This document shows, piece after piece, positions 42,438 to 52,024 of a stretch of 64,000 nt of DNA (position 1 is its first letter; every line of letters begins with the position of its first letter). The notes under the pieces are model-generated. The model was not told the origin of the DNA. It did no database searches and was given only the letters and a program-made list of their open reading frames with translations. The stretch is taken from positions 1-64,000 of the forward strand of contig CATYZI010000008.1 of NCBI GenBank assembly GCA_958415625.1, read 5' to 3'. The position numbers were made by a program, and so were the translations under genes. This DNA is from an uncultured Collinsella sp. (GTDB lineage Bacteria; Actinomycetota; Coriobacteriia; Coriobacteriales; Coriobacteriaceae).

Positions 42438-42779
42438 TTGGCAGTCAAGATTCGCCTTGCTCGTCACGGCGCTAAGAAGCGTCCGTACTACCGTGTCGTC
42501 GTCGCCGATTCCCGCGCCCCGCGTGACGGTCGTATCATCGAGGAGGTTGGCCGCTACAACCCGATGACCGCCCCCAAGACCATCAACCTCGACCTCGAGA
42601 AGATCGCCGACTGGCAGTCCAAGGGCGCTCAGCTCACCGACGCCGTAGCCGCTCTGGTCAAGGCCGCCAACGAGGGCGAGAAGACCGAGACCGTCGTCAA
42701 GAAGTCCAAGAAGCAGCTCGCCAAAGAGGCCGAGGCCGCTAAGGCTGCCGCTGAGGCCGCTGAGGGCGCCGAGGAGTAA
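42438..42779 (+). CDS. rpsP: 30S ribosomal protein S16
   Basis: Protein of 113 aa from TTG 42438, placed by GGAGGAG upstream and by the family start AVKIRLARHGAKKRPYYRVVVADSR; the longer frame is spurious. A Lys/Ala/Glu-rich tail of about 30 residues follows the S16 core. First gene of the rpsP-khpA-rimM-trmD-lepB operon. Confidence 0.96.
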   Translation: MAVKIRLARHGAKKRPYYRVVVADSRAPRDGRIIEEVGRYNPMTAPKTINLDLEKIADWQSKGAQLTDAVAALVKAANEGEKTETVVKKSKKQLAKEAEAAKAAAEAAEGAEE

Positions 42780-42782
42780 ATC

Positions 42783-43067
42783 GTGCCTGAGGTTGACGCT
42801 GCACAGCTCGAGGGTGAGGCAATGCTCTCAGATCGCATCGCCGATCTCGTCGAATATCTCGTTGTTCAGATCGTCGACGACCCGGATTCCGTGAGCCTTG
42901 AGGTCATCGATGGTGATGACGCCTCTACGATTGAGGTTTCGGTCGCCGAGGATGACGTCGCTAAGGTCATCGGCCGTCGTGGCCGTACCATCAAGGCCAT
43001 TCGCACGCTCGCCCGTGCACTGGCCGCTCGCCTCGACACTGCTGTCGAGGTAGAGGTTCTGGGCTAG
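42783..43067 (+). CDS. khpA: KH-domain RNA-binding protein KhpA
   Basis: Protein of 94 aa from GTG 42783; ATG 42822, with GGTGAGG upstream, is a possible shorter start. LVEYLVVQIVDDPDSV and the KH core VIGRRGRTIKAIRTL identify the family, which works with KhpB in RNA metabolism and cell elongation. Its place between rpsP and rimM is standard. Confidence 0.93.
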   Translation: MPEVDAAQLEGEAMLSDRIADLVEYLVVQIVDDPDSVSLEVIDGDDASTIEVSVAEDDVAKVIGRRGRTIKAIRTLARALAARLDTAVEVEVLG

Positions 43068-43071
43068 GACC

Positions 43072-43593
43072 TTGAGGTCCCAGTACAAAAACATCGCCCG
43101 TGTGGTCAAGTCGCACGGAAGGAAGGGGGAGGTCCTCGCGCAGCCGCTGCGGGGGCTTCCTTCTGTATTGACGCCGGGTATGCGTGTTGCCTTGACGCCA
43201 CCGGCGCTCAAACGCGACCGTTTTTGCACGGTCGTGTCCGTCACCGATACGGGCGATGGCGATCTGGTCTCGTTTGAGGGCATTGACGACTTGACGGCCG
43301 CCGAGGGCATCATCGGATGCTATGTGTTGGCAAATCGTGACGATTTTGAGCTCGATTCGCTCGACGCCGCCTATACCGACCTGATGGGTCGCGAGGTGGT
43401 CGACGAGCACTTCGGTTCACTCGGCACGATCGTCGAGATCATGTCGACGCCCGCTAACGATGTTTGGGTTGTCGAGGGCGATCGGTACGGCGAGGTACTG
43501 ATTCCCGTGATCGAGCAGGTTGTGCTCGATCTTCCCGACACAGGAACAATTTCCGTCCACGTTATGGACGGCCTGATCGATATGGACAAGTAG
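43072..43593 (+). CDS. rimM: Ribosome maturation factor RimM
   Basis: Protein of 173 aa, TTG start. The N-terminal domain begins ARVVKSHGRKGEVLAQPL and the C-terminal PRC barrel has LMGREVVDEHFGSLGTIVEI. It assists 30S head assembly with S19. It lies between khpA and trmD. Confidence 0.94.
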   Translation: MRSQYKNIARVVKSHGRKGEVLAQPLRGLPSVLTPGMRVALTPPALKRDRFCTVVSVTDTGDGDLVSFEGIDDLTAAEGIIGCYVLANRDDFELDSLDAAYTDLMGREVVDEHFGSLGTIVEIMSTPANDVWVVEGDRYGEVLIPVIEQVVLDLPDTGTISVHVMDGLIDMDK

Positions 43594-43603
43594 GGAGGAC
43601 AAC

Positions 43604-44362
43604 ATGCTGATTGAGACCCTTTCGGTCTTTCCCGAGATGTTTGAGCCCGTCATGTCCACATCGATTTTGGGCCGCGCCCGCAAGGCCGGCCTTTTTGATT
43701 TTAAGGCGTATAACCTGCGCGACTGGACGCACGACCGTCATCGTACCGTCGATGACGAGCCGTACGGCGGCGGGCAGGGCATGCTCATGAAGGTCGAGCC
43801 TATCGCCGAGGCCATCGAGGCCATTAGCGCGGAGGGCCCTCGGCCGACGGTGGTGTTCTTCACCCCGTGCGGCGAGCCCTTTACGCAGCATGTGGCCGAG
43901 CGCCTGCTCAAAAGCGAGCGCCTGCTGTTTGTGTGCAGCCGTTACGAGGGTGTCGACGAGCGTGCCTATGCGTATGCCGACGAGCGCCTGTCGATCGGCG
44001 ATTACGTGCTCACGGGCGGCGAGCTTCCCGCTATGGTCGTTGCCGATGCCGTCGTACGCCTGATTCCCGGCGCCCTTGGTGACGAGATGAGCAACGTCGA
44101 CGAGTCGTTCTCGACCGCCGAGGACGGAGGCCTGCTCGAGTATGCGCAGTACACCCGCCCCGCCGAGTTCAACGGCGAGGGCGTGCCGCCGGTGCTCGTG
44201 AGTGGCGACCACGCCAAGGTTGACGCTTGGCGCCGCAAGAACGCCATCGAGCGCACCTGCCGCTGGCGTCCCGACTTGATCGAGACTGCGCGGCTCACGC
44301 CCGAGGAGCGCGCTTACGCGCAGGAGATCCTTGACGCTTCGTATTCGCAGAGCGAGGAGTGA
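43604..44362 (+). CDS. trmD: tRNA (guanine37-N1)-methyltransferase
   Basis: Protein of 252 aa. It forms m1G37 next to the anticodon, preventing frameshifting. The N-terminus has VFPEMFEP, and the trefoil-knot SAM site includes RYEGVDER and SIGDYVLTGGELPAMVVADAVVRLIPG. AGGGAGGA upstream. It is followed by lepB with a short overlap region rather than by rplS, which in this genome lies 8 kb further on. Confidence 0.97.
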   Translation: MLIETLSVFPEMFEPVMSTSILGRARKAGLFDFKAYNLRDWTHDRHRTVDDEPYGGGQGMLMKVEPIAEAIEAISAEGPRPTVVFFTPCGEPFTQHVAERLLKSERLLFVCSRYEGVDERAYAYADERLSIGDYVLTGGELPAMVVADAVVRLIPGALGDEMSNVDESFSTAEDGGLLEYAQYTRPAEFNGEGVPPVLVSGDHAKVDAWRRKNAIERTCRWRPDLIETARLTPEERAYAQEILDASYSQSEE

Positions 44363-44364
44363 GT

Positions 44365-44928
44365 ATGGTTCCATCGCAGCATTCCGCGTTGAGGGGCGCT
44401 TTTGAGTGGATCGCGGTCATCGCGATCGCGCTTGTGGCCACCTTCCTGATCCGCACCTTTGTGGTCGAGCCCTTTGTGGTGCCCACCGGTTCTATGGAGG
44501 ACACGATTGAGATTGGCGACCAGATCCTGGCGCAAAAGGTGAGCCTCGAGCTCGGTCAGCCCGTCAAGCAGGGCGATATCGTGGTGTTTCACAACCCCGA
44601 CGGCACCTCCGAGCATGATATTCTTGTCAAGCGCGTTATTGCCACGGCCGGCCAGACGGTCGACCTGCAGGACGGCAAGGTGGTCGTTGACGGCCAAGCG
44701 CTCGACGAGGACTATACGGCGGGCATGAGCTGGCCGCTTTCGGTCCAAGCGCCCGGCGTCCAGGTGAGCTATCCCTACACCGTCCCCGACGGGTGTGTGT
44801 GGGTGATGGGCGACAACCGAGAGAACTCAGCCGACTCCCGCTATTTTGGGCCGGTCGACCGCTCCGACTTAATGGCCGTTGCACTCGTTCGCTACTGGCC
44901 GCTCAACCGCATCGGCGCTATCGACTAA
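44365..44928 (+). CDS. lepB: Type I signal peptidase
   Basis: Protein of 187 aa from ATG 44365 (GAGGAG 6 nt upstream; GTG 44359 is less well placed). One N-terminal membrane helix (about 10-30) is followed by VPTGSMEDTI with the catalytic Ser, and VKRVIA with the catalytic Lys; MGDNRENSADSRYFGPV is the family box. It cleaves secretory signal peptides outside the membrane. Confidence 0.95.
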   Translation: MVPSQHSALRGAFEWIAVIAIALVATFLIRTFVVEPFVVPTGSMEDTIEIGDQILAQKVSLELGQPVKQGDIVVFHNPDGTSEHDILVKRVIATAGQTVDLQDGKVVVDGQALDEDYTAGMSWPLSVQAPGVQVSYPYTVPDGCVWVMGDNRENSADSRYFGPVDRSDLMAVALVRYWPLNRIGAID

Positions 44929-44987
44929 AAACCGCTATAGTACAGTACCTAACCGTGTAATCGTTTCGACGAGGGGATATTAGAGGC

Positions 44988-45899
44988 ATGAACGCTTCAT
45001 CGCTTTCCTTCCAAGACATCATCCTGCGCCTCCAGCAGTACTGGGGCGAGCAGGGCTGCGTCATTATGCAGCCCTATGACTCCGAGGTCGGTGCCGGTAC
45101 CTTCCATACCGCGACCACGCTGCGCTCGCTCGGTCCCGCCGAGTGGCGCACCTGCTATGCGCAGCCCTGCCGCCGTCCCGCCGACGGCCGCTACGGCGAG
45201 AACCCTAACCGCATGCAGCACTACTATCAGTTCCAGGTGCTCATCAAGCCCTCACCGGTCAACGCACAGGAGCTCTACCTGGGGTCTCTTGCCGCCATTG
45301 GCCTGGACCCCAACGACCATGACGTTCGCTTTGTCGAGGACGACTGGGAGAGCCCGACCCTGGGCGCCTGGGGCCTTGGCTGGGAGGTCTGGCTCAACGG
45401 TATGGAGGTCACGCAGTTTACGTACTTCCAGCAGGTGGGCGGTATCGAGGTCGACCCCGTGCCCGTCGAGATCACCTATGGCCTGGAGCGTATCGCCATG
45501 TATGCCCAGGGCGTCAACTCCGTTTACGACCTGGTGTGGAGCTACCTGCCCGACGGTACGCCCATGACCTATGGCGACGTGTTCCTCGAGAACGAGCGCG
45601 AGTTCAGTGCCTATAACTTTGAGGTCGCCAACGTCGAGATGATGCGTCAGAAGTTTGACGACTACGAGGCCGAGTGCCATTCCTGCCTGGAGCGCAAGCT
45701 GCCGCTGCCCGCATACGACTGCGTCATGAAGTGCAGCCACGCTTTCAATCTGCTCGATGCCCGCGGCGCGCTGTCCGCGGTCGAGCGTGCCAATTACATC
45801 CTGCGCGTCCGCGCCGTCGCCAAGGCGTGCTGCGAGGCCTATATGGCCGAGGTCGCCGGAGTCAACGAGAATGCCGACCAGGAAGGCGAGGTGGCGTAA
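44988..45899 (+). CDS. glyQ: Glycyl-tRNA synthetase alpha chain
   Basis: Protein of 303 aa. MQPYDSEVGAGTFHTATTLR, the CYAQPCRRPADGRYGENPNR region and FTYFQQVGGIEV carry the class II catalytic motifs. It forms the alpha2beta2 enzyme with GlyS, whose gene starts 3 bases after this stop. Confidence 0.97.
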   Translation: MNASSLSFQDIILRLQQYWGEQGCVIMQPYDSEVGAGTFHTATTLRSLGPAEWRTCYAQPCRRPADGRYGENPNRMQHYYQFQVLIKPSPVNAQELYLGSLAAIGLDPNDHDVRFVEDDWESPTLGAWGLGWEVWLNGMEVTQFTYFQQVGGIEVDPVPVEITYGLERIAMYAQGVNSVYDLVWSYLPDGTPMTYGDVFLENEREFSAYNFEVANVEMMRQKFDDYEAECHSCLERKLPLPAYDCVMKCSHAFNLLDARGALSAVERANYILRVRAVAKACCEAYMAEVAGVNENADQEGEVA

Positions 45900-45902
45900 G
45901 CC

Positions 45903-47999
45903 ATGGCAGACGCTAAGGATTTCCTGTTTGAGATCGGTACGGAGGAAATGCCCTCCGCGCCGCTGAACAATGCCGTCAAGCAGCTTGGCACCATGATCGC
46001 CAAGGGTCTCGACGAGGCCGGTCTGGCCCACGGCGAGGTCCGCGTGATCTCGAGCCCGCGTCGCCTGGCTGCGCTCGTTGCCGACGTCGCCACCGCGACC
46101 GATGAGGTTCACGAGGTCAAGCGTGGCCCTGCGGCCAACATCGCCTTCGACGCTGACGGAAACGCCACCAAGGCCGCCCAGGGCTTCGCCCGCAAATGCG
46201 GTGTGGCTGCCGAGGACCTGGTCCGTCGCGAGGACACCGACGGCCGTGAGTACGTCTTTGCCGAGAAGAACATTCCTTCCGCTCCGGCTACTCCGATCCT
46301 GACGGCCCTGTGCGAGAAGACCATCGCCGGCCTGCAGTGGCCCAACTACCGTAGTCAGCGCTGGGGCCACGAGCACGCCACCTTCGTGCGCCCGGTCCGC
46401 TGGATCTGCTGCCTTTTGGGCGAGGATGTTGTGCCCGTGTCGTTTGCCGACGTGACGAGCGGCAACACCACGCGCGGCCATCGCGTGCTTGGCCCCGGTG
46501 ACCACGTTGTCGCTAGCCCCGCCGCCTACGAGCAGGTGCTCGAGGACGCCGGCGTGCTTTCTGCCGAGCGCCGTCGCGAGGTGATTCTCGCCGGTATCGC
46601 CGAGGTTGAGGCTGCCCGTCCTGGCTGCCATGTCGATACGCCCAAGAAGGTCTTCGAGGAGGTCATCAACCTCTGCGAGTGGCCGACGGTGCTCGTCGGT
46701 ACCTTCGATGAGGAGTTCCTCAAGGTCCCGCACGAGATCATCTGCGAGTCCATGCTCACCAACCAGCGCTACTTCCCGATCTATGACGGCGAGGGCAAGC
46801 TGACGCGTGAGTTCGTGGTCGTTTCCAATAGCAAGCCCGAGAACGCCGAGCGCGTGATCGACGGCAACGAGCGCGTCGTGCGTGCCCGTCTGGACGACGC
46901 TAAGTTCTTCTACGAGGAGGACCTGAAGATCTCCCTCGACGAGTTCCGTGAGCGCCTGGCCAAGGTCGCCTTCCAGGAGAAGCTCGGCAGCGTGCTCGCC
47001 AAGTCCGAGCGCATTGAGCAGCTCGCGCTCGCTATTGCCCGCGAGGCTCATCTGGGCGCCCATCTTGCCGCCGACGCCGCTCGCGCCGCGCACCTGTGCA
47101 AGGCCGACCTGGTGTCCAACGCCGTCGTCGAGTTCACGGGCCAGCAGGGCGTGATGGGCGGTTACTACGCCACCGCGATGGGGGAGAACGACGAGGTCGC
47201 CCACGCCATTCGCGATCATTATCGTCCCCGCTTTGCCGGTGACGAGCTGCCCGAGGGCACCGCTGGCTGCATCGTGGCCTGCGCCGACAAGCTCGATACC
47301 ATCGCCGGTATCTTTGCCATCGGCGAGCCCCCGACCGGCTCCTCCGATCCCTACGCGCTGCGTCGTGCCGCTATCGGTATCATCAACATTCTGCGCGACC
47401 GTCTGCCGATCGACCCCACGTCGCTGATTGACTTTGCTCTGCAGCTTTACAGCGAGCAGGGCATTGAGTTCGACGCCGCCGAGGTCGCCCAGCAGGTTCG
47501 TGACTTCTTCCATGGCCGCCTGGTGAGCATGGCCCGCGACGAAAAGATCCCGGCCGATACCGTTGCCGCCGTCTCCGCGGTGCACATTATCGCCCCGTCC
47601 GTCTTCTTCGCCCGCTGCGCCGCCCTCGACGAGGCCCGCAAGAATGATGCCGAGACCTTTGACAACCTGGCTACCGCCTATGCCCGTGCCGCGCACATCT
47701 CCAAGCCCGAGCTGGGTGCGGAGTACGACCGCAGCCTGATGGGCGAGGTCGAGCTCGCGCTCGCCGACGCCTCCGAGGCTGCTCAGACCGCTGTCGATGC
47801 CGCCCTTGCTGCCGAGGACTACCCGGCCGCATTTGCCGCCCTCGCCGCCCTGCGCGCGCCCATCGACCGTTTCTTCGATGAGGTCATGGTCATGGACAAG
47901 GACGAGCAGCTTCGCGATAATCGCCTTAAGCTGCTCAACCGCTTCGAGGCCGTTTTCTCCGGCATCGCCAACATCGGTGAGCTTGCCCGCAAAAAGTAA
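45903..47999 (+). CDS. glyS: Glycyl-tRNA synthetase beta chain
   Basis: Protein of 698 aa beginning FLFEIGTEEMPSAPLNNAV, with TFVRPVRWICCL, ESMLTNQRYFPI, the HD-like region around MGGYYATAMGE, and a C-terminal anticodon-binding-like domain. It supplies tRNA binding to the GlyQ catalytic chain. Confidence 0.97.
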   Translation: MADAKDFLFEIGTEEMPSAPLNNAVKQLGTMIAKGLDEAGLAHGEVRVISSPRRLAALVADVATATDEVHEVKRGPAANIAFDADGNATKAAQGFARKCGVAAEDLVRREDTDGREYVFAEKNIPSAPATPILTALCEKTIAGLQWPNYRSQRWGHEHATFVRPVRWICCLLGEDVVPVSFADVTSGNTTRGHRVLGPGDHVVASPAAYEQVLEDAGVLSAERRREVILAGIAEVEAARPGCHVDTPKKVFEEVINLCEWPTVLVGTFDEEFLKVPHEIICESMLTNQRYFPIYDGEGKLTREFVVVSNSKPENAERVIDGNERVVRARLDDAKFFYEEDLKISLDEFRERLAKVAFQEKLGSVLAKSERIEQLALAIAREAHLGAHLAADAARAAHLCKADLVSNAVVEFTGQQGVMGGYYATAMGENDEVAHAIRDHYRPRFAGDELPEGTAGCIVACADKLDTIAGIFAIGEPPTGSSDPYALRRAAIGIINILRDRLPIDPTSLIDFALQLYSEQGIEFDAAEVAQQVRDFFHGRLVSMARDEKIPADTVAAVSAVHIIAPSVFFARCAALDEARKNDAETFDNLATAYARAAHISKPELGAEYDRSLMGEVELALADASEAAQTAVDAALAAEDYPAAFAALAALRAPIDRFFDEVMVMDKDEQLRDNRLKLLNRFEAVFSGIANIGELARKK

Positions 48000-48033
48000 G
48001 CCAGCCTGCGCATAAGCGCAAAAGGAGCCCCGC

Positions 48034-48909
48034 ATGGATTGCCCGGTCACCGCTCGTCCCACCGTCATCGTTATCTCCGACTCGCTCGGCGATACCGCTT
48101 GTGAGGTGGTGCTTGCGGCGTCCGGGCAATTTGATGAAGGGGCTTTTCGCGTTTTGCGTCTGCCTAAGGTGACCTCTGTGGAGCAGGTCAAGTCATTTGT
48201 GGGGCCGCGCGTCGATGCGGACCATCGCGATATTGCCGTGTTCCACACCATTGTCGATCCGGCGCTTCGCGCCCGCGTGCTCGATTACCTGGGTATGCTG
48301 CATATCCGTTCGGTCGACCTGATCGGCCCGACGCTTGCCGTGCTGTCGGCGCTCATCGGTGTACCGCCCAAGGGCGTTGCGGGCGTGATTCACAAGACCG
48401 ATGACCGCTATTTCCATCGTATCGAGGCCATGGAGTATTTCGTTGAGCACGATGACGGTCGTGGTTGCGACGATCTGTCGGGTGCCGATATCGTGCTGCT
48501 GGGTGTGTCGCGTACATCCAAGACGCCGCTGTCGATGTATTTAGCCTATCAGGGCTACAAGGTCGCCAATGTCCCATTGGCGCATGGCATGGAGCCGCCC
48601 AAGTCGATTTACGAGGTCGACCCGATGCGCCTGTTCGGCCTGATTTCGACCGTCGATATGATTTCCGAAATTCGCGATAGCCGCTTGGGCGATGACTACG
48701 CCCGTGCCGTTGCCGGCTCCTATGCCGAGCCCGAGAGCGTGCGTAGTGAGCTTGCGGAAGCCCGCGCGCTCATGAAACGCCTGGGCTGCTTTGTAGTGCG
48801 TACCGACGGCAAAGCCATCGAGGAAAGCGCTGCCGAGATCATTGCTCACCTCGAAGAGATTCAAGAGGCAAGAGCCCGCCGTGCCGCCCGCCGCGCTCAA
48901 CAAAAGTAG
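48034..48909 (+). CDS. ppsR: Pyruvate,phosphate dikinase regulatory protein (DUF299)
   Basis: Protein of 291 aa. VISDSLGDTACEV near the start and the P-loop-like LLGVSRTSKTPLSMYLAYQGYKVANVPL identify the bifunctional kinase/phosphotransferase that inactivates PPDK by ADP-dependent Thr phosphorylation and reactivates it by phosphorolysis. Its target gene ppdK is the next gene, 326 bases downstream. Confidence 0.95.
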   Translation: MDCPVTARPTVIVISDSLGDTACEVVLAASGQFDEGAFRVLRLPKVTSVEQVKSFVGPRVDADHRDIAVFHTIVDPALRARVLDYLGMLHIRSVDLIGPTLAVLSALIGVPPKGVAGVIHKTDDRYFHRIEAMEYFVEHDDGRGCDDLSGADIVLLGVSRTSKTPLSMYLAYQGYKVANVPLAHGMEPPKSIYEVDPMRLFGLISTVDMISEIRDSRLGDDYARAVAGSYAEPESVRSELAEARALMKRLGCFVVRTDGKAIEESAAEIIAHLEEIQEARARRAARRAQQK

Positions 48910-48971
48910 CTCACTTGGGACAAGGTTGTTTGGGTAGCTAATTTGGGACGGGGCTCTTTTAGCTACCCAAA
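48907..48971 (+). repeat. Dispersed TAGCT-type repeat, tandem copies 2 and 3 with 12-bp stem
   Basis: Two related units start at 48907 (overlapping the ppsR stop codon) and 48935. The second forms a perfect 12-bp stem, TTTGGGTAGCTA (48929-48940) with TAGCTACCCAAA (48960-48971), around a 19-base loop containing GGGACGGGGCTCTTT. It may act as a terminator for ppsR. A related single unit follows rsfS. Confidence 0.6.
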
Positions 48972-49000
48972 GAGAATACTTGAAAATAATGCTGATAAAT

Positions 49001-49113
49001 GGTAAAGCGATTTAGCAAAAACATCGCATACTACCTGCATTTTCCTTGTAGTGGTATCTTCATAAGATAACCACCTTTACCTACCGTTTACCGCCGGTTT
49101 TAGCACGTTTACC
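49001..49113 (+). promoter_or_regulatory. Repeated TTTACC boxes upstream of ppdK
   Basis: CTTTACC (49075-49081), GTTTACC (49086-49092) and GTTTACC (49107-49113) are spaced 11 and 21 bp, about one and two helical turns, and GGTAAAG (49001-49007) is an inverted copy. A palindrome GTGGTATCTT/AAGATAACCAC lies at 49051-49074. This looks like a transcription-factor binding array for ppdK; the regulator is unknown. The rest of the 326-bp gap holds the repeats above, a possible TATAGT at 49154-49159 and no gene. Confidence 0.45.
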
Positions 49114-49235
49114 AAACCGCGCACCCTCTGCTCAAGCCTGTCCAAAACCCGCCGTATAGTTCCCTCACGGCCCGCATCCGGCGGGTCGATTCGTTACCAC
49201 GGTCGTGCGCGTGAGCGCATGGAAGGGGAAGTATC

Positions 49236-51986
49236 GTGAGCGATTGCAAGAGGGTTTACCGTTTTGGCACCGACGCCCAAGGCACTTGTGTGACTGAGGG
49301 CGACAAGTCCATGAACTTTGTGCTTGGCGGCAAGGGCGCGAACCTTGCCGAGATGAGCCGTATCGGCCTGCCAGTTCCCGGCGGCTTTACCATTACCTGC
49401 CAGACCTGTGTCGAGTATTCCGGTGCCGGCAACGTGTGGCCTGATGGTGCACTCGATGAGATCGTTGCCGCCGAGGCAGACCTCGAGGCTCGCTGCGGCA
49501 AGAAGCTCGGTGACGCCAACGACCCGCTGCTCGTATCGGTGCGCTCGGGTGCTCCGTTCTCCATGCCCGGTATGATGGACACGGTTCTCAACCTGGGTCT
49601 CAACGACGATTCCGTTCAGGGTCTCATTGCCCAGACGCAAAACCCGCGTTTTGCCTGGGATAGCTACCGCCGCTTTATCCAGATGTTCTCCAACGTCGTC
49701 ATGGGCGTCGATGCCGACCTGTTCGAGAACGCCCTGACCCAGGCTCGTCTGGTCGCCGGCGTTCGCGTCGATTCCGAGCTTTCGGCCGAGGATCTGCAAG
49801 AGCTCGTCGAGACCTTCAAGGGCCTCTTCTCCGAGAACGTCGAGGCCGCCCTGTACCCCGAGCTCGAGGTTGTCGATGGCAAGCCCGTCTTCCCGCACGA
49901 CCCGGAGCTCCAGTTACGCCTTGCCATCCAAGCCGTCTTTGGCAGCTGGATGAACGAGCGTGCGTGCATCTACCGCAAGCAGCATGCTATCTCCGACGAG
50001 CTCGGTACCGCCGTCAACGTGCAGGCCATGGCTTTTGGTAATAAGGGCGAGACCTCCGCGACCGGCGTTGCCTTTACGCGCAACCCGGCCGACGGCACTA
50101 AGGAGTTCTACGGCGACTTTCTGGTGAACGCCCAGGGCGAGGACGTTGTCGCCGGCATCCGCAACACCGAGCCCATCGCCGACCTCAAGACCACCCCGGG
50201 CCTCGAGTCTGCAGGTGAGGAGCTCGAGCGCGTGTTCCTGACGCTCGAGGATCACTATCGCGATATGTGCGATATCGAGTTCACCATCGAGCAGGGTAAG
50301 CTCTGGATGCTCCAGACTCGCGTGGGCAAGCGCACCGCTACCGCCGCCCTGCGTATCGCCATCGAGATGGTCGAGGAAGGCCTGATCACCCGTGAGGAGG
50401 CCGTGAGCCGCATCGACCCCGCACAGCTCGACCAGCTCCTGCACCCGCAGTTCGACGCCTCCAAGAAGTACGAGGCGCTGGCTAGCGGTCTGAACGCCAG
50501 CCCCGGTGCCGCCGTGGGCGAGGTCGTGTTCTCGAGCGATGACGCCGTTGCACGTTCCGCCGAGGGGCATAAAGTCATTTTGGTTCGCTGGGAGACCAAC
50601 CCCGACGACCTGAAGGGTATGGTTGCCGCCGAGGGTATCTTGACGAGCCATGGTGGCAAGACGAGCCACGCCGCCGTTATCGCGCGCGGCATGGGTACGC
50701 CCTGCGTCTGCGGTGTCGAGCGCTTCCGCATCGACGCCGCCGAGAAGGTCGTGCGCATCGAGGGCAGCGACCGCGTGCTGCACGAGGGCGATGTCATCTC
50801 CATCGACGGCACCCAGGGCATCGTCGTCGATGGCGCCGTCGATCTGGTTTCGGCCGAGCTCACTGGCGACCTGGACACCATCTTGTCCTGGGCCGACGAG
50901 ATCCGTCTGGACGAGACCGACGGTCACGCCAACCATGTACGCGTCAACGCCGACAACCCCGAGGATGCCGCGCTCGCGCTCGAGTTTGGCGCCGAGGCCA
51001 TCGGCCTGTGCCGTACCGAGCACATGTTCCTGGGCGATCGCAAGAACATCATCCAGAGCTTTATCCTGTCCGACGATGAGGCCGTGAAGCAGCAGGCCCT
51101 GGTCGATCTGCTCAAGGTTCAGACCGAGGACTTCCTGGCGATGTTCAAGACCATGTCTGGCCGCGATGTGGTCGTCCGCCTGCTCGATCCGCCGCTGCAT
51201 GAGTTCCTGGATGATCCTCGCGAGCTCGAGGTCGCCATCACCAAGAAGGAAGCCGCTGGCGCCAGCGAGGAAGAGCTTGCCGCCCTGCGTGCCCGCCTGC
51301 GTCGTATCGACGGCATGGTCGAGTCCAACCCGATGCTGGGCTTGCGCGGCGTGCGCCTGTCCGTCGTCTTTGGCGATCTGCCACTCATGCAGGTCCGCGC
51401 CGTCGCCATGGCTGCCGCCCACCTTATCAAGGAAGGCGTCGATCCGCGCCCCGAGATCATGGTTCCGCTCGTCTCCATCACGGCCGAGCATGTCCAGACC
51501 CGCGAGGTCATTGAGCACGTAATCGCCGAGGTATCCGCCGAGGAGGGCGTCGAGCTCAACATTCCCGTGGGCACGATGCTCGAGTTGCCGCGCGCCTGCA
51601 TGGTCGCTGACGAAATCGCCCAGCACGCAGATTTCTTCTGCTTTGGCACCAACGACCTCACCCAGACGACCTTCGGCTTCTCGCGCGACGATGCCGAGGC
51701 CAAGTTCATTCCGCTGTACCTGCACAAGAAGATCCTGAAGGACAACCCCTTCGAGACCATCGACTCGGCGGTGCTGGAGCTCGTGCGCATGGCTGTCGAG
51801 AAGGGTCGCGCCACCAATCCCGGCATGCACTTTGGCGTGTGCGGTGAGCACGGCGGCGACCCCAAGTCGATCAAGGGCCTGTTTAACGTGGCCGACGTGG
51901 ACTACGTGTCCTGCTCGCCCTATCGCGTGCCCCTCGCGCGCCTGGCTGCCGCTCAGGCCAGGCTCGAGGCCAAGCGCAACGCCTAG
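49236..51986 (+). CDS. ppdK: Pyruvate, phosphate dikinase
   Basis: Protein of 916 aa from GTG 49236 (GGAAGGGG upstream). It interconverts pyruvate + ATP + Pi with PEP + AMP + PPi. The N-terminal ATP-grasp domain begins VLGGKGANLAEM; the swivelling domain has GGKTSHAAVIARGMG with the catalytic His next to the regulatory Thr; the C-terminal PEP/pyruvate barrel has GLCRTEHMF, GTNDLTQTTFG and CGEHGGDP. PPDK plus its regulator next door suggest PPi-linked glycolysis or PEP synthesis during fermentation. Confidence 0.97.
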   Translation: MSDCKRVYRFGTDAQGTCVTEGDKSMNFVLGGKGANLAEMSRIGLPVPGGFTITCQTCVEYSGAGNVWPDGALDEIVAAEADLEARCGKKLGDANDPLLVSVRSGAPFSMPGMMDTVLNLGLNDDSVQGLIAQTQNPRFAWDSYRRFIQMFSNVVMGVDADLFENALTQARLVAGVRVDSELSAEDLQELVETFKGLFSENVEAALYPELEVVDGKPVFPHDPELQLRLAIQAVFGSWMNERACIYRKQHAISDELGTAVNVQAMAFGNKGETSATGVAFTRNPADGTKEFYGDFLVNAQGEDVVAGIRNTEPIADLKTTPGLESAGEELERVFLTLEDHYRDMCDIEFTIEQGKLWMLQTRVGKRTATAALRIAIEMVEEGLITREEAVSRIDPAQLDQLLHPQFDASKKYEALASGLNASPGAAVGEVVFSSDDAVARSAEGHKVILVRWETNPDDLKGMVAAEGILTSHGGKTSHAAVIARGMGTPCVCGVERFRIDAAEKVVRIEGSDRVLHEGDVISIDGTQGIVVDGAVDLVSAELTGDLDTILSWADEIRLDETDGHANHVRVNADNPEDAALALEFGAEAIGLCRTEHMFLGDRKNIIQSFILSDDEAVKQQALVDLLKVQTEDFLAMFKTMSGRDVVVRLLDPPLHEFLDDPRELEVAITKKEAAGASEEELAALRARLRRIDGMVESNPMLGLRGVRLSVVFGDLPLMQVRAVAMAAAHLIKEGVDPRPEIMVPLVSITAEHVQTREVIEHVIAEVSAEEGVELNIPVGTMLELPRACMVADEIAQHADFFCFGTNDLTQTTFGFSRDDAEAKFIPLYLHKKILKDNPFETIDSAVLELVRMAVEKGRATNPGMHFGVCGEHGGDPKSIKGLFNVADVDYVSCSPYRVPLARLAAAQARLEAKRNA

Positions 51987-52024
51987 CGCTCTGCGCATCG
52001 ACGCCTAGCGTAGCCCCCCCTCAT

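Noticed and set aside
45252..48251. 999-codon open frame antisense to glyQ, glyS and ppsR
   Set aside because: Lies opposite three intact, well-conserved genes; the translation is low-complexity and matches no family. Long antisense frames are expected in G/C-ending codon usage.
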